64,000 nucleotides of DNA from JAIEPT01 sp038217425 (GTDB lineage Bacteria; Planctomycetota; Planctomycetia; Gemmatales; Gemmataceae): the NCBI GenBank assembly GCA_038217425.1, contig JBBQPM010000006.1:1-64000 (forward strand). The letters run 5' to 3'. Below the pieces are notes generated by a model. The model had not been told where the DNA came from, made no database searches, and worked only from the letters and a program-made list of their open reading frames with translations. This document shows, piece after piece, positions 23,206 to 32,361 of the stretch; position 1 is the stretch's first letter; each line of letters opens with the position of its first letter. Position numbers and translations under genes: made by a program.

Positions 23206-26200
23206 TCCCGGCCTCAACGACTCGGCCCTCGAAAAACTCCTCCTCCGTCAACGCGATCGCTGGGAGCAAGGCAATCCCTGGCCCCTGCAGGCGATCCTGG
23301 TCGAATACCCCGAGTTGGGGACGCAAAAAGAAGTCCTGCTCGACCTCGTCAACAACGAGATCTTACTTCGCAGCGAAGCGGGTCAGGCGCCCGTCGTCGG
23401 CGAATACGTCGAAGTCTTTCCGCATCTGCGAGCGGACATCGAACAGATCTTCGCCATCCACGAGATGATCGAAGGCGACGAACCGACCCGCGGCTACGAC
23501 AATCAGGCGACCAAGCCGCACGTCGTCAAGGCCGACGCGAAAGCGCCCCCTACCCTGCCCCATTACTCGTTGCTGAACATCCTCGGCCAAGGCGGCATGG
23601 GCATCGTCTACAAGGCGTTCGACCAACGGCTCAAACGCCACGTCGCCGTCAAGATGGTGCGAGGCGCCCTGGGAGCCGATGATCGCAAACGCTTCCAGCG
23701 TGAAGCTGAGGCTGTCGCCAAGCTCGATCATCCCAACATCGTTCACATCTACGAGGTCGGCGAACACGACCAGCAGCCCTTTTTTGCGCTGGAGTATGTC
23801 GACAGCGGCAGTTTGAGCAAGCTGATCGCCGGCAAGCCGCAAGCATGGGCTTTTTGTGCGCAGATGATCGAGACGCTGGGCCGGGCGATCCATCACGCGC
23901 ACGGGCACGGCATCATTCATCGCGACCTTAAGCCGGCGAATATCCTGCTGCATCAGCTGCGCGAGGAGAAATCGCAGGGCACTTCGATGTCGCAATCGCT
24001 GTTCCTGGTCCGCATTGACCAAAAGGCGTACGTCCCCAAGATCGCGGACTTCGGCTTGGCGAAGCTCTTGCGCGAGGATCAGGCGCAGTCGCAGAGTCAC
24101 GCCATCGTCGGCACGCCGAGCTACATGGCGCCGGAACAGGTGACGACGTCGAGCGTCGGCCCGGCGACCGACGTCTACGCGCTTGGCGCGGTGCTATACG
24201 AGATGATTGTTGGTCGGCCGCCGTTCCTGGGGCAGACGATGATCGACACGCTGGAGCAAGTCAAGAACGACGCGCCCGTACCGCCCACTCGGCTACAACC
24301 TAAATGCCCGCGCGATCTCGAAACGATCTGCCTCAAGTGCCTGGCGAAGACTCCCGAGAAGCGCTACGCCAGCGGCGAAGAGTTGGCGGAAGATCTGGGG
24401 AGGTTCTTGCGGCAAGAGCCGATCCAGGCCAGGCCGGCGGGGAAAATCGAACTCGTTTGGCTCTGGTGCAAACGCAAGCCGGCTATCGCGGGGCTCATCG
24501 CCTTCATCCTGCTCATCGCCGCGGTCGGCTTTCCGGTGATGACGAGCTTATGGCTCCGTGCCGAGCGGCGCGAGGCCGAGCATTACCAGATGTTCTACGC
24601 GTCGCGGATTCCGCTGGCACAGAACGCCTGGGAACGAGGCGAGATCCCCCGGATGCGCAGCTTGCTCGACTCGCTGCAGAAGCCCCCCGCGGGACAACCT
24701 GATCGCCGTGGTTTCGAGTGGTTTTACTTGAATGGATTGTTGCAGAAGCACGTCGACGAAGGACCAGGCAGCGGTTGCCTCGCGGTCAGTGCCGACGGGC
24801 GCTGGCTGGCGACCGGGACCGTCGGCAGCGACGTCGCGGTATTCGACGCCCGAAATCTAAAAGCCCCGCCCCGGCTACTCACTGGACACGTCGACAAAGT
24901 TACGAGCCTGGCGTTCGATCCACTCGGCCCTCGGTTGCTCTCGGGTTCCGAAGACGGCACGGCACGTTTCTGGGACGTCGAAACGGGGACGCAGCTCTTT
25001 CTTTTGGATCCAGGCGAAGGAAGTCAGGTCACCAGCGTCGCCGTGAGCCGAAAAGGGAGCTTGGCCGTCGCCCGCACCGAAAAAACGGCAGGCGATCTCT
25101 TCGTTTATCGCATTCGGCTCTGGGATCTCGATCCGGCGACGAAAACGTCGTACGTCACCCGGCTCTCTTTCGATTCGCACAAGCAGATGATCCGCCAAGT
25201 CGCTTTCAACCCCAAGGGAAACCGATTGGCGTCCGCCGACGAAGACCGTCGCATGATCCTGTGGAACTTGGCCACGGGGAGCGAACTGCGTTCGTGGTCG
25301 CTCACACAGTCGGCGAAATCGATCGCGTTTCATCCGACGAAGCCGCTCCTCGCCAGCGCCGGCTGGGACGGCGTGCTGCGCCTGTGGAACGTCGACGACA
25401 AGTCGGCAAGCGCCGAGCCGATCAACGTCTATCAGCAGCGTTCGCTGCCGCTCAATCACGTCGTCTTCAGTGCCGACGGCCTGACGCTGGCGACCGCGGG
25501 AGAAGACGGCGCCCTCAACGTGTGGGACGTTTACGAGAAGCCGGCCACCGGCCTCACGCCGCGGTGCACCTACCGCGTCGGCGATCCGCAGTTCCGCCTG
25601 GCCTTCGCAGGACTGGACCGAATCGTCGGCCTGGGCAAGAACGATCGCCTCTCGGTGTGGAACGCGGCCGAAGATCCCGAGGCGGAGGTGCACACCGATC
25701 CCACCCCCATCAACCATCTGCTGCGCGCGGACAACGACAATTGGGTGCTGATGCATCCGCAAGCGATCGCCGTCTGGAGCGGGACGCCGCGAATGCAGAC
25801 GCGGCTTTGGCCGCTCGCCGACCTCCGCGAAACCCTGGCGGTTTGCTTGCTCGACGGTTCGTTGCTTGCCCTCAGCGCGGAGGACGAAACGTTTATCCGG
25901 ATCTTCGATTTCGCCCAGGGGAAAGAAATCGCGCGGTTCGCGGGGCATGAAAAGCCAGTGGCCGCCCTCGCCTATCACCGCGAGCGTAAGATCCTCGCGT
26001 CAGGGAGCGGGGATCTGAGTATTCGGCTATGGAACCTCGAAGGCCGGGTGCTGCATGTGCTGAGCGGCCACGAGCAGGACGTGAACGACCTGGCGTTCAG
26101 CAACGACGGCTGGCTCGCTTCCGCCAGCGAAGATCGGTCGGTGCGTCTCTGGGATCTGTCCGGGCAACTTCGGCACACGTTCGTCGTCGATGAGCCTGCG

Positions 26201-26593
26201 GTGCGGGTGGCGTTTCATCCGCGCGAACCGATCGTCGCCGCGGGGCTCATGAACGGCTCCGTCCAGCTCTGGAATCCGAATACGGGAAAACATTTAGTCT
26301 CGCTCCCGGCCCACGGCAAGGCCGTGAAGTCGCTGGCCTTCGGACCGGACGGACGTCTCCTGGCAAGCGGCAGCGCCGATGGGCGCATCAAGATCTGGGA
26401 CGTGCCGACGCGCCAGGAGTTGCTCGAACTCGCGGCTCATTCCCTGGGAGTTTCGGATGTGCTCTGGCATCCGCAAGGCGAAATGCTGCTTTCCGCCGGC
26501 AAAAGCCCGCCGCTACGCGAGGATCGGCAGAATAGCCGAATCGAACGTATCGAGATCCGCGTCTGGCATGCGCCCCGTGCCGACGGGAAGTAA
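23198..26593 (+). CDS. Membrane Ser/Thr protein kinase with C-terminal WD40 propeller
   Basis: The ATG at 23198 lies within the end of the sigma gene; an ATG at 23189 is an alternative. The N-terminal 120 residues are helical (ALEKLLLRQRDRWEQG). The kinase domain spans about 120-400, with LGQGGMGIVYKAF, VAVKMV, HRDLKPANILL (His241-Arg242-Asp243), DFGLAKLL and APEQ all intact, so it should be active. A membrane helix at about 428-450 (AIAGLIAFILLIAAVGFPVM) is followed by roughly 680 residues of WD40-like repeats, with recurrent S-GS-D-xxxRLWD/WN words (for example SGSEDGTARFWD, SASEDRSVRLWD, SGSADGRIKIWD), likely one or two beta propellers outside the membrane. It is paired with the upstream sigma factor. 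Confidence 0.92.
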   Translation: MPDPGLNDSALEKLLLRQRDRWEQGNPWPLQAILVEYPELGTQKEVLLDLVNNEILLRSEAGQAPVVGEYVEVFPHLRADIEQIFAIHEMIEGDEPTRGYDNQATKPHVVKADAKAPPTLPHYSLLNILGQGGMGIVYKAFDQRLKRHVAVKMVRGALGADDRKRFQREAEAVAKLDHPNIVHIYEVGEHDQQPFFALEYVDSGSLSKLIAGKPQAWAFCAQMIETLGRAIHHAHGHGIIHRDLKPANILLHQLREEKSQGTSMSQSLFLVRIDQKAYVPKIADFGLAKLLREDQAQSQSHAIVGTPSYMAPEQVTTSSVGPATDVYALGAVLYEMIVGRPPFLGQTMIDTLEQVKNDAPVPPTRLQPKCPRDLETICLKCLAKTPEKRYASGEELAEDLGRFLRQEPIQARPAGKIELVWLWCKRKPAIAGLIAFILLIAAVGFPVMTSLWLRAERREAEHYQMFYASRIPLAQNAWERGEIPRMRSLLDSLQKPPAGQPDRRGFEWFYLNGLLQKHVDEGPGSGCLAVSADGRWLATGTVGSDVAVFDARNLKAPPRLLTGHVDKVTSLAFDPLGPRLLSGSEDGTARFWDVETGTQLFLLDPGEGSQVTSVAVSRKGSLAVARTEKTAGDLFVYRIRLWDLDPATKTSYVTRLSFDSHKQMIRQVAFNPKGNRLASADEDRRMILWNLATGSELRSWSLTQSAKSIAFHPTKPLLASAGWDGVLRLWNVDDKSASAEPINVYQQRSLPLNHVVFSADGLTLATAGEDGALNVWDVYEKPATGLTPRCTYRVGDPQFRLAFAGLDRIVGLGKNDRLSVWNAAEDPEAEVHTDPTPINHLLRADNDNWVLMHPQAIAVWSGTPRMQTRLWPLADLRETLAVCLLDGSLLALSAEDETFIRIFDFAQGKEIARFAGHEKPVAALAYHRERKILASGSGDLSIRLWNLEGRVLHVLSGHEQDVNDLAFSNDGWLASASEDRSVRLWDLSGQLRHTFVVDEPAVRVAFHPREPIVAAGLMNGSVQLWNPNTGKHLVSLPAHGKAVKSLAFGPDGRLLASGSADGRIKIWDVPTRQELLELAAHSLGVSDVLWHPQGEMLLSAGKSPPLREDRQNSRIERIEIRVWHAPRADGK

Positions 26594-26614
26594 CCCCCCT
26601 GCCCCGCCGAGCAA

Positions 26615-26620
26615 TATAAT
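26615..26620 (+). promoter_or_regulatory. Candidate -10 box TATAAT for asnB, leaderless spacing
   Basis: A perfect TATAAT ends six bases before the asnB ATG (CTCCGC between them). There is no ribosome-binding site, so a transcript from here would begin at about the initiation codon. No good -35 box was found. Confidence 0.45.
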
Positions 26621-26626
26621 CTCCGC

Positions 26627-28441
26627 ATGTGCGGTATCGCGGGATATTTCGGCTCCCAAACGCCAACGCGCGAGCGAATCGACGATTGCCTCGGCCGCAT
26701 GCGCCGACGCGGTCCCGACGCCGTCGGCGTGTTCCGGCACGAACGCGCCCTGCTACTGCATTCCCGGCTCAGCATTCTCGATCTCGACGAACGTTCCAAC
26801 CAACCCTTCCGCCGCGACGCTCAGCATCTCTGCTTCAACGGCGAACTCTACAACTATCTCGAGCTCCGAGCCGAACTCCGCGACTTCGGCGAGGCATTCC
26901 ACACCGCGGGCGATACTGAGGTTTTCGCAGCGGCGCTGAGCCGATGGGGCGCGCCTGGGCTCGATCGCTGCGAAGGCATGTGGGCCTTCGCGTGGTACGA
27001 CGAAGCCGAGGGGAGGCTGACGCTGAGCCGCGATCGCTTCGGCGAGAAGCCGCTCTACCTTTACGAAGACGAAACGGGGTTCTACTTCGGTTCGGAGGTA
27101 AAGTTCATCGTCGCGCTCCTGGGGCGCAAGCTGCGCGTCAACGTGCCGCAGCTTTATCGCTACCTCGTCAACGGCTACAAATCCCTCTACAAGGAAGGTC
27201 ATACGTTCTTTGAAGGGCTGCGCGAACTCCCCGCGGGCACGATCTTGACGGCGGACCGGTCGGGCGCCGGCGTCCCCGCGCCATACTGGCGGCCCAGGTT
27301 CGAACCCGACGAGCGAATGACCTACGGCGACTGCGTCGATGCCGCCCGAGCCGCGCTCGTGCGTTCGGTGGAGATCCGCCTCCGCGCCGACGTGCCGCTC
27401 GCGTTCTGCATGTCCGGCGGCATCGACTCCAACGCCGTCATCGCCATCGCCAAACGCGTCCACGGTTACGACGTCGAAGGCTTCACCATCGTCAGCGACG
27501 ACCCGCGCTACGACGAAGGCGATCTCGCCCGGCAATCGGCACACGAACTTGGCATTCGTCATCAGTGCGTCCCCGTTACCACCCGCGACTTCCTCACCCG
27601 GCTCCGCACGCAAGTCCGCTATCACGACGCACCCATCGCGACCATCAACTACTACGCCCAGTGGCTACTCCTGGAGACCATCCGCGCGAACGGCTACCGC
27701 ATCTCCGTCAGCGGCACCGCGGCCGACGAACTCTTCAGCGGCTACTACGATCACCACCTCTTTTACCTCTGCCAGATGCGCGGTCGGCCCGAATTCGCCG
27801 AGGCCCTACGCAACTGGCAGACGCACATTCATCCGCTCGTGCGCAATCCGTACCTACGGCAACCCGAACTCTACTTCGCCGATCCCGAGCTACGGGCACA
27901 CATCTTCCTGGACGCCGACAGGTTCGCGGAGTTTCTCATGCAGCCCTGGCATGAGCCGTTCCGCGAATCGAAGTACACCTCCGAATTGCTACGCAACCGC
28001 ATGGCCAACGAACTCTTCCACGAGGCCGTGCCCGTGATTCTGCACGAGGACGATCTCAATGCCATGTACTATTCGATTGAGAATCGCTCTCCGTATCTCG
28101 ACCGCGGACTGTACGACGTTTGCCAAACATTCCCGACACGCCATCTGATTCGCGGCGGTTTCGCGAAGGCGATCTTGCGCGACGCGGTCCGCGGCATCGC
28201 GCCGAACGTCATTCTCGACAATCCGCGCAAGGTCGGCTTCAATGCGCCGATCCTCTCGTTCCTCGACGTCCACGATCCCAGGGTACGCGCCGAAGTGCTG
28301 GCGCCAAGCCCGATCTTCGACCACATTCGTCAGGACAAGATTGCCGAGTTACTGGACGGGGCGGACCTGCCGAACAGTCAGAGCAAGTTTCTCTTTTACT
28401 TCTTGACGAGCAAGATCTTCCTCGAGGAGTTCGGCTCGTGA
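26627..28441 (+). CDS. asnB: Asparagine synthase (glutamine-hydrolysing)
   Basis: The 604-residue protein begins MCGIAGYFG, with Cys2 as the glutaminase nucleophile, followed by RRGPDAVG, HSRLSILDLD and FNGELYNYLELR of the class II amidotransferase domain. The C-terminal synthetase domain has the PP-loop SGGIDSNAVIA near residue 263 and SGTAADELFSGYYDH. Canonical AsnB makes asparagine, but this subtype in surface-polysaccharide clusters often amidates sugar acids or glycan precursors. Its stop codon overlaps (GTGA) the N-acetyl sugar amidotransferase gene, so a glycan role is more likely than bulk asparagine synthesis. The start follows a TATAAT box at leaderless distance. Confidence 0.92.
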   Translation: MCGIAGYFGSQTPTRERIDDCLGRMRRRGPDAVGVFRHERALLLHSRLSILDLDERSNQPFRRDAQHLCFNGELYNYLELRAELRDFGEAFHTAGDTEVFAAALSRWGAPGLDRCEGMWAFAWYDEAEGRLTLSRDRFGEKPLYLYEDETGFYFGSEVKFIVALLGRKLRVNVPQLYRYLVNGYKSLYKEGHTFFEGLRELPAGTILTADRSGAGVPAPYWRPRFEPDERMTYGDCVDAARAALVRSVEIRLRADVPLAFCMSGGIDSNAVIAIAKRVHGYDVEGFTIVSDDPRYDEGDLARQSAHELGIRHQCVPVTTRDFLTRLRTQVRYHDAPIATINYYAQWLLLETIRANGYRISVSGTAADELFSGYYDHHLFYLCQMRGRPEFAEALRNWQTHIHPLVRNPYLRQPELYFADPELRAHIFLDADRFAEFLMQPWHEPFRESKYTSELLRNRMANELFHEAVPVILHEDDLNAMYYSIENRSPYLDRGLYDVCQTFPTRHLIRGGFAKAILRDAVRGIAPNVILDNPRKVGFNAPILSFLDVHDPRVRAEVLAPSPIFDHIRQDKIAELLDGADLPNSQSKFLFYFLTSKIFLEEFGS

Positions 28442-29547
28442 AATACTGCACCCGCTGCATTCTGCCCGACACGCGGCCGAACCTTCGCCTGGACGCCGAC
28501 GGAGTCTGCAACGCCTGTCGGGCGCACGGCACAAAGCGCGATATCGATTGGGCGCAGCGCGCCGACGACTTTCGCCGCGTCGTCGAGAACGCCAAGCGCC
28601 GCAGTAAGGGGTACGATTGCCTGATCCCCGTGAGCGGCGGCAAGGACAGCACCTGGCAGGTCGCGAAGTGTCTCGAAGCTGGCCTGCATCCCCTCGCCGT
28701 GACGTGGAAGACGCCCGCGCGCACGCCTCTGGGCCAGCGCAATCTCGACAATCTCGTTAAGCTCGGCGTCGATCACATCGACTACCAGATCAACCCGAAG
28801 GTGGAACGCGTCTTCATGCTCAAGGCGCTCCGCATGCACGGCTCGACCGCCCTTCCCATGCATCTCGCAATCTTCAATATTCCGCTGACCCTCGCCGTCC
28901 GCTTCGAGATCCCGCTGGTCATTTACGGCGAAAACTCCGCCTTCGAGTACGGCAGCGCCGACCGCGCCCACGAAGGCTTTCGCCTGGACACCGAATGGCT
29001 GAAAACCTACGGTGTCACGCACGGGACTTCCGCGGAGGACTGGGTCGATTCCGAGTTGACCCGCCAGGATCTTACCCCATACTTCGGGCCGAGCGCGTCG
29101 GCGCTCGCCGGCGTCAACGCGATCTTCCTGGGATACTACTTCGGCTGGAATCCCCAGGCCATCGCGCAGATCGCGCAGAGTCTCGGCTTCGAACCGGGCA
29201 CGTCGGCACGCACCGGCGCCTGGAACTTCGCCGACGTCGACGACGACTTCATCTCAATCCACCACTATCTGAAGTGGCACAAGTTCGGCATGACCCGCGT
29301 GTTCGACAACCTGTCCGTCGATATTCGCAACGGCCTGATCACGCGGGATGAAGCAATCGCTCAGGTTCGCGCGCTCGGCGACCAAACACCCCACGCCGAC
29401 ATCCGCAAATTCTGCGCGTTCGTCGGCATCGCGGAGCCCGAGTTTTTTGAAATAATCGAACCGCAACGAAATCTCAAGATCTGGCAGCAAACCGCGGGCG
29501 TCTGGCACATTCCGGGTTTCCTTATCCAGGACTGGCCATGGCGATGA
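28438..29547 (+). CDS. N-acetyl sugar amidotransferase (PseA/WbpG family)
   Basis: The GTG start at 28438 overlaps the asnB stop by four bases. The 369-residue product has an N-terminal pair of cysteine motifs (YCTRCILPDTRP, then CNACRAHG) and the PP-loop VSGGKDSTWQVAKCLE around residue 65, then GVDHIDYQINPKVE, the hallmarks of the WbpG/PseA family. These enzymes replace a hydroxyl or convert an acetamido group of UDP-activated sugars into an amidine using ammonia from a HisH-like partner. No HisH/HisF pair is present, so the ammonia may come from the adjacent AsnB-like glutaminase. It sits in a four-gene surface-glycan cluster; 10 bases overlap the methyltransferase gene. Confidence 0.88.
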   Translation: MKYCTRCILPDTRPNLRLDADGVCNACRAHGTKRDIDWAQRADDFRRVVENAKRRSKGYDCLIPVSGGKDSTWQVAKCLEAGLHPLAVTWKTPARTPLGQRNLDNLVKLGVDHIDYQINPKVERVFMLKALRMHGSTALPMHLAIFNIPLTLAVRFEIPLVIYGENSAFEYGSADRAHEGFRLDTEWLKTYGVTHGTSAEDWVDSELTRQDLTPYFGPSASALAGVNAIFLGYYFGWNPQAIAQIAQSLGFEPGTSARTGAWNFADVDDDFISIHHYLKWHKFGMTRVFDNLSVDIRNGLITRDEAIAQVRALGDQTPHADIRKFCAFVGIAEPEFFEIIEPQRNLKIWQQTAGVWHIPGFLIQDWPWR

Positions 29548-30359
29548 ACGGATGCATGTGCGGCGAAGGCGACTTCGAATTGGTTCACACCTATCGGGAA
29601 CCTCCGCTCGGCGAAGCGCGTTTTCCCGGGACTGCCGGCAACTACCGGCGGGAACTTCTACGCTGCCGGGTCTGCGGGCACTTCGTGTCTCGGCACACCA
29701 TGGACCTGACGGCACTCTACGAAGGCGACTACGTCACCGCGACCTACGGAGACGCCGAGGGGATGCGGCGCAGTTACGAACGCGTCCTCGGGTTGCCCCA
29801 GGACGAATCGGACAACCGAGGTCGCGTCAAGTTCGTACTTGAAACCTCGCAGTCAATCTTCCCACTGGCTCGATTCACCGACCGGGCGCCCGCGGTGCTC
29901 GACGTCGGTTCCGGGCTGTGCGTCTTCTTGCATGAAATGAAGAAGGCTGGCTGGGACTGCACCGCACTGGATCCCGATCCGCGCGCCGTGCGTCACGCCC
30001 GAGACGTCGTCGGCGTGCGCGCGGTCGAGGGGGACTTCCGCCGAGCCGAGGGGCTCGTGCCGGTCGACGTCGTTACGCTCAACAAGGTACTCGAGCACCT
30101 CGAAGACCCGATTGAGATGCTGGCACGCGTAAAACCGCTTCTGCTGCCAGGCGGATGGGCGTATGTGGAACTGCCGGACGGCGCCGCGGCGTTTGCAGAG
30201 GGACCGGGGCGGGAAGAGTTCTTCATCGATCACTGGCACGTTTTCAGTCCCGCGTCGCTGGCGCATTTGGCGGAGCGGGCCGGGTTCGTGGTCCGTGCCG
30301 TGCACCGCTTGCGCGAGCCAAGCACGAAGTTCACCTTACGCGGAGTGCTGACGTCATGA
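29538..30359 (+). CDS. Class I SAM-dependent methyltransferase
   Basis: The 273-residue protein begins with a cysteine-containing, zinc-binding-like N-terminus (CMCGEGDFELV, then LRCRVCGHFVS), followed by a class I methyltransferase fold: motif I VLDVGSGLCVFL near residue 117, LDPDPRAVRHARDVV, and LNKVLEHLEDP (post-II) and LLLPGGWAYVELPDG (post-III). This zinc-ribbon plus methyltransferase layout is common among sugar C- or O-methyltransferases. The gene overlaps the amidotransferase gene by 10 bases and the next gene by four, so it probably modifies the same nucleotide sugar or glycan. Start at 29538; the ATG at 29547 in frame is an alternative. Confidence 0.88.
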   Translation: MAMNGCMCGEGDFELVHTYREPPLGEARFPGTAGNYRRELLRCRVCGHFVSRHTMDLTALYEGDYVTATYGDAEGMRRSYERVLGLPQDESDNRGRVKFVLETSQSIFPLARFTDRAPAVLDVGSGLCVFLHEMKKAGWDCTALDPDPRAVRHARDVVGVRAVEGDFRRAEGLVPVDVVTLNKVLEHLEDPIEMLARVKPLLLPGGWAYVELPDGAAAFAEGPGREEFFIDHWHVFSPASLAHLAERAGFVVRAVHRLREPSTKFTLRGVLTS

Positions 30360-30721
30360 AATTCGAGCCCAAGATTCCGCCCCGCGCGTTCGAGGCGGGA
30401 GAACCGCGCGTGACGATTCGGGACTGCGGCGCCGTCGCGCTCGAGGCCGACGAACAGGTGACTTTCGTCACCGAGGCGGGGGGCGAATACGACGTATGCC
30501 GTAAGTCGTGGGGATTCTACGCGACACCGTCGCTGAACGTCAGGCTACCGTCGTTCGGCCTGCGACCGGCGCTGGCGGAGGGACGCGGGCGCTACTTCGT
30601 GCTCCTCGTGGAAAGCGGCCAGGAGGCGGAGTTCGAACGCTATCTCGACGAGCAAAAACTACGCGTCGTCTGCTGGCTCGACCGGGAAGAGAACTTCGCC
30701 TCTTCGGCGACAATGCGATAA
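30356..30721 (+). CDS. Small protein of unknown function in the sugar-amidotransferase cluster
   Basis: The ATG at 30356 overlaps the methyltransferase stop (ATGA), so it is the fourth gene of the cluster; the frame continues upstream only inside the methyltransferase gene. The 121-residue product is soluble, with no signal peptide or membrane segment. It has a predicted beta-rich core (VTIRDCGAVALEADEQVTFVTEAGGEYDVCRKSWGFYATPSLN, given here as visible words VTIRDCG, QVTFVTE and WGFYATPSLN) and an acidic C-terminal helix (EFERYLDEQKLRVVCWLDREENF). I do not recognise the family. Its position suggests a subunit or accessory factor of the sugar-modifying enzymes. Confidence 0.75.
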   Translation: MKFEPKIPPRAFEAGEPRVTIRDCGAVALEADEQVTFVTEAGGEYDVCRKSWGFYATPSLNVRLPSFGLRPALAEGRGRYFVLLVESGQEAEFERYLDEQKLRVVCWLDREENFASSATMR

Positions 30722-30764
30722 GATATCCAGGGTTGTCCAAAGCGCGGCCGAGCAAGGAGAAGCA

Positions 30765-30937
30765 ATGATTACCGCGCCGCAACTATCTGCCTATGCCAAG
30801 CTCAGCCGTTTCGGCCTTTTCGTATCGACATGGCCAGCGATCCCGACGAAGCGACCATGGGAGTGCGCGAGGTCTCGCTCCTGTTGATGGAATCGATTGA
30901 AACGCTCGGCGCCTCCCTTGTTCAGGAAACGAAATGA
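30765..30937 (+). pseudogene. Frameshifted, internally deleted remnant of a QPFRPF-type small hypothetical gene
   Basis: After a strong ribosome-binding site (AAGGAGAAGC) an ATG at 30765 reads MITAPQLSAYAK. Two bases later the frame that continues the homology is QPFRPFRIDMASD (from 30803), then EVSLLLMESIETL, ending at TGA 30935-30937, which overlaps the rimO start as ATGA. The pattern MTxxQLxxxxxxQPFRPFxIHxADG is the start of a small protein family (roughly 90-100 residues) that I recall from planctomycetes, and xVSLLxVESIExL is its typical end. About half the middle is missing and there is a frameshift near 30801, so the gene is degraded. Confidence 0.55.
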
Positions 30938-32343
30938 CTCAGTTATCCGTTATCGAACCACGCAAAATCGCAGCCGCTGCCAATCCGTCCGTGCAAGCCA
31001 AGGGCACCTTCGCGTTCGTCAGTCTCGGCTGTCCGAAGAACCTCGTCGATTCCGAACGCATGCTCGGCAAACTGGCGCAGGACGGTTTCACGCTCGTCCC
31101 CGACGCCGCGGGAGCCGATCTCGTCATCGTCAATACGTGCGGCTTCATCGAGCCCGCACGCCAGGAATCGCTTGGCGTCATCCGCGAAATGCTCGCGCTC
31201 AAAGAGCAAGGAAGCGTCGGCGCCGTTGTCGTTGCCGGCTGTCTCGCCGAGCGCAAGAAGGACGACCTCCTTGCGGAGGTTCCCGGCGTCGACCACATCG
31301 TCGGCGTCTTTGGCCGGGAGGAAATCTCGGACGTCGCTCAACGGGCGCTTGCGCATCGCGCCGAACAGCGATCGCTCTTCCGCCCCGCCCCGGTTCGCGC
31401 CCTTGAAGACACGGCCCGTTTACGCATCACGCCCCGGCATTTTGCGTATTTGAAAATTTCCGAAGGCTGCGATCGGCTTTGCACCTTCTGCGCCATTCCC
31501 TCCATGCGCGGCAAACACATCACCAAACCGATGGAAGAGGTCATCCGCGAAGCCAGAGAGTTGGCCGCGGACGGAGTCCGCGAACTCATCGTCGTCGCTC
31601 AGGACACCACCTACTACGGCCTGGATCTCTACGGCGAAGTCCGCCTCGCTCAACTCCTGCGCGATCTCAAGAAAGTCGACGGCATTCAGTGGATTCGTCT
31701 GCTCTACCTCTACCCCATCCACTTCAGCGACGAGTTGATCGACGTCATCGCCGAGGGGGGCAAGATTATTCCCTATCTCGATATGCCGCTTCAGCACATC
31801 AGCGACCGCGTTTTGAAACGGATGCAACGCCGCGTCCGCCGACAGGAAACTGAGGAGTTGCTCGCGAAACTACGGTCGCGGATTCCGAACCTCACGCTGC
31901 GAACGACGTTCATCGTCGGCTTCCCCGGCGAAACGGAAGCGGAGTTTCAGGAACTCGCCGACTTCATGCAGCAGCAGCGTTTCGAACGCGCCGGCGTCTT
32001 TCCTTATTCGCTGGAACCTGGCACCCCTGCCGTCAAGCTCGACGATCACGTGCCGGAGGAAGTGAAGCTCCAGCGCCGCGATCGGCTCATGCAGGCGCAG
32101 CAAACCGTCGCGCTTGAGTGGTGCCAGACGCAGATCGGCCGAACGCTCGAGGCAATCGTCGACGGGCCCGACCCTGAGATGCCAAGCCAGATGCAGGCGC
32201 GCGGCACGTGCGACGCTCCCGAAATTGACTGCATGATCCGCGTCAAAGGCAAAGGCCTCCGTGCCGGCGACATCGCCCAGGTCAAGATCACGGCAGCCGA
32301 CGGCTACGACCTCGTCGGCAGAACCATCGGAACGGTCCGTTAA
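30934..32343 (+). CDS. rimO: Ribosomal protein S12 methylthiotransferase RimO
   Basis: The 469-residue protein has the three-part methylthiotransferase architecture. The N-terminal domain has FVSLGCPKNLVDSERML, VIVNTCGFIEPA and VVVAGCLAERKK, whose three cysteines bind one iron-sulfur cluster. The radical-SAM domain has the CxxxCxxC motif in EGCDRLCTFCAIPSMRGKH. The C-terminal TRAM domain follows from about residue 400. RimO adds a methylthio group to Asp88 of ribosomal protein S12. The NLVDSE motif and PSMRGKH favour RimO over the tRNA enzyme MiaB. The ATG overlaps the end of the degraded hypothetical gene. pgsA follows 18 bases downstream and may be co-transcribed. Confidence 0.95.
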   Translation: MTQLSVIEPRKIAAAANPSVQAKGTFAFVSLGCPKNLVDSERMLGKLAQDGFTLVPDAAGADLVIVNTCGFIEPARQESLGVIREMLALKEQGSVGAVVVAGCLAERKKDDLLAEVPGVDHIVGVFGREEISDVAQRALAHRAEQRSLFRPAPVRALEDTARLRITPRHFAYLKISEGCDRLCTFCAIPSMRGKHITKPMEEVIREARELAADGVRELIVVAQDTTYYGLDLYGEVRLAQLLRDLKKVDGIQWIRLLYLYPIHFSDELIDVIAEGGKIIPYLDMPLQHISDRVLKRMQRRVRRQETEELLAKLRSRIPNLTLRTTFIVGFPGETEAEFQELADFMQQQRFERAGVFPYSLEPGTPAVKLDDHVPEEVKLQRRDRLMQAQQTVALEWCQTQIGRTLEAIVDGPDPEMPSQMQARGTCDAPEIDCMIRVKGKGLRAGDIAQVKITAADGYDLVGRTIGTVR

Positions 32344-32361
32344 CCTCCAAGGAAAGAAACT

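Noticed and set aside
30508..30782. Alternative plus/minus frames over the small unknown gene at 30356
   Set aside because: The frame starting with the ATGA overlap fits operon spacing and has balanced amino-acid composition; the others are arginine- and proline-rich shadows.
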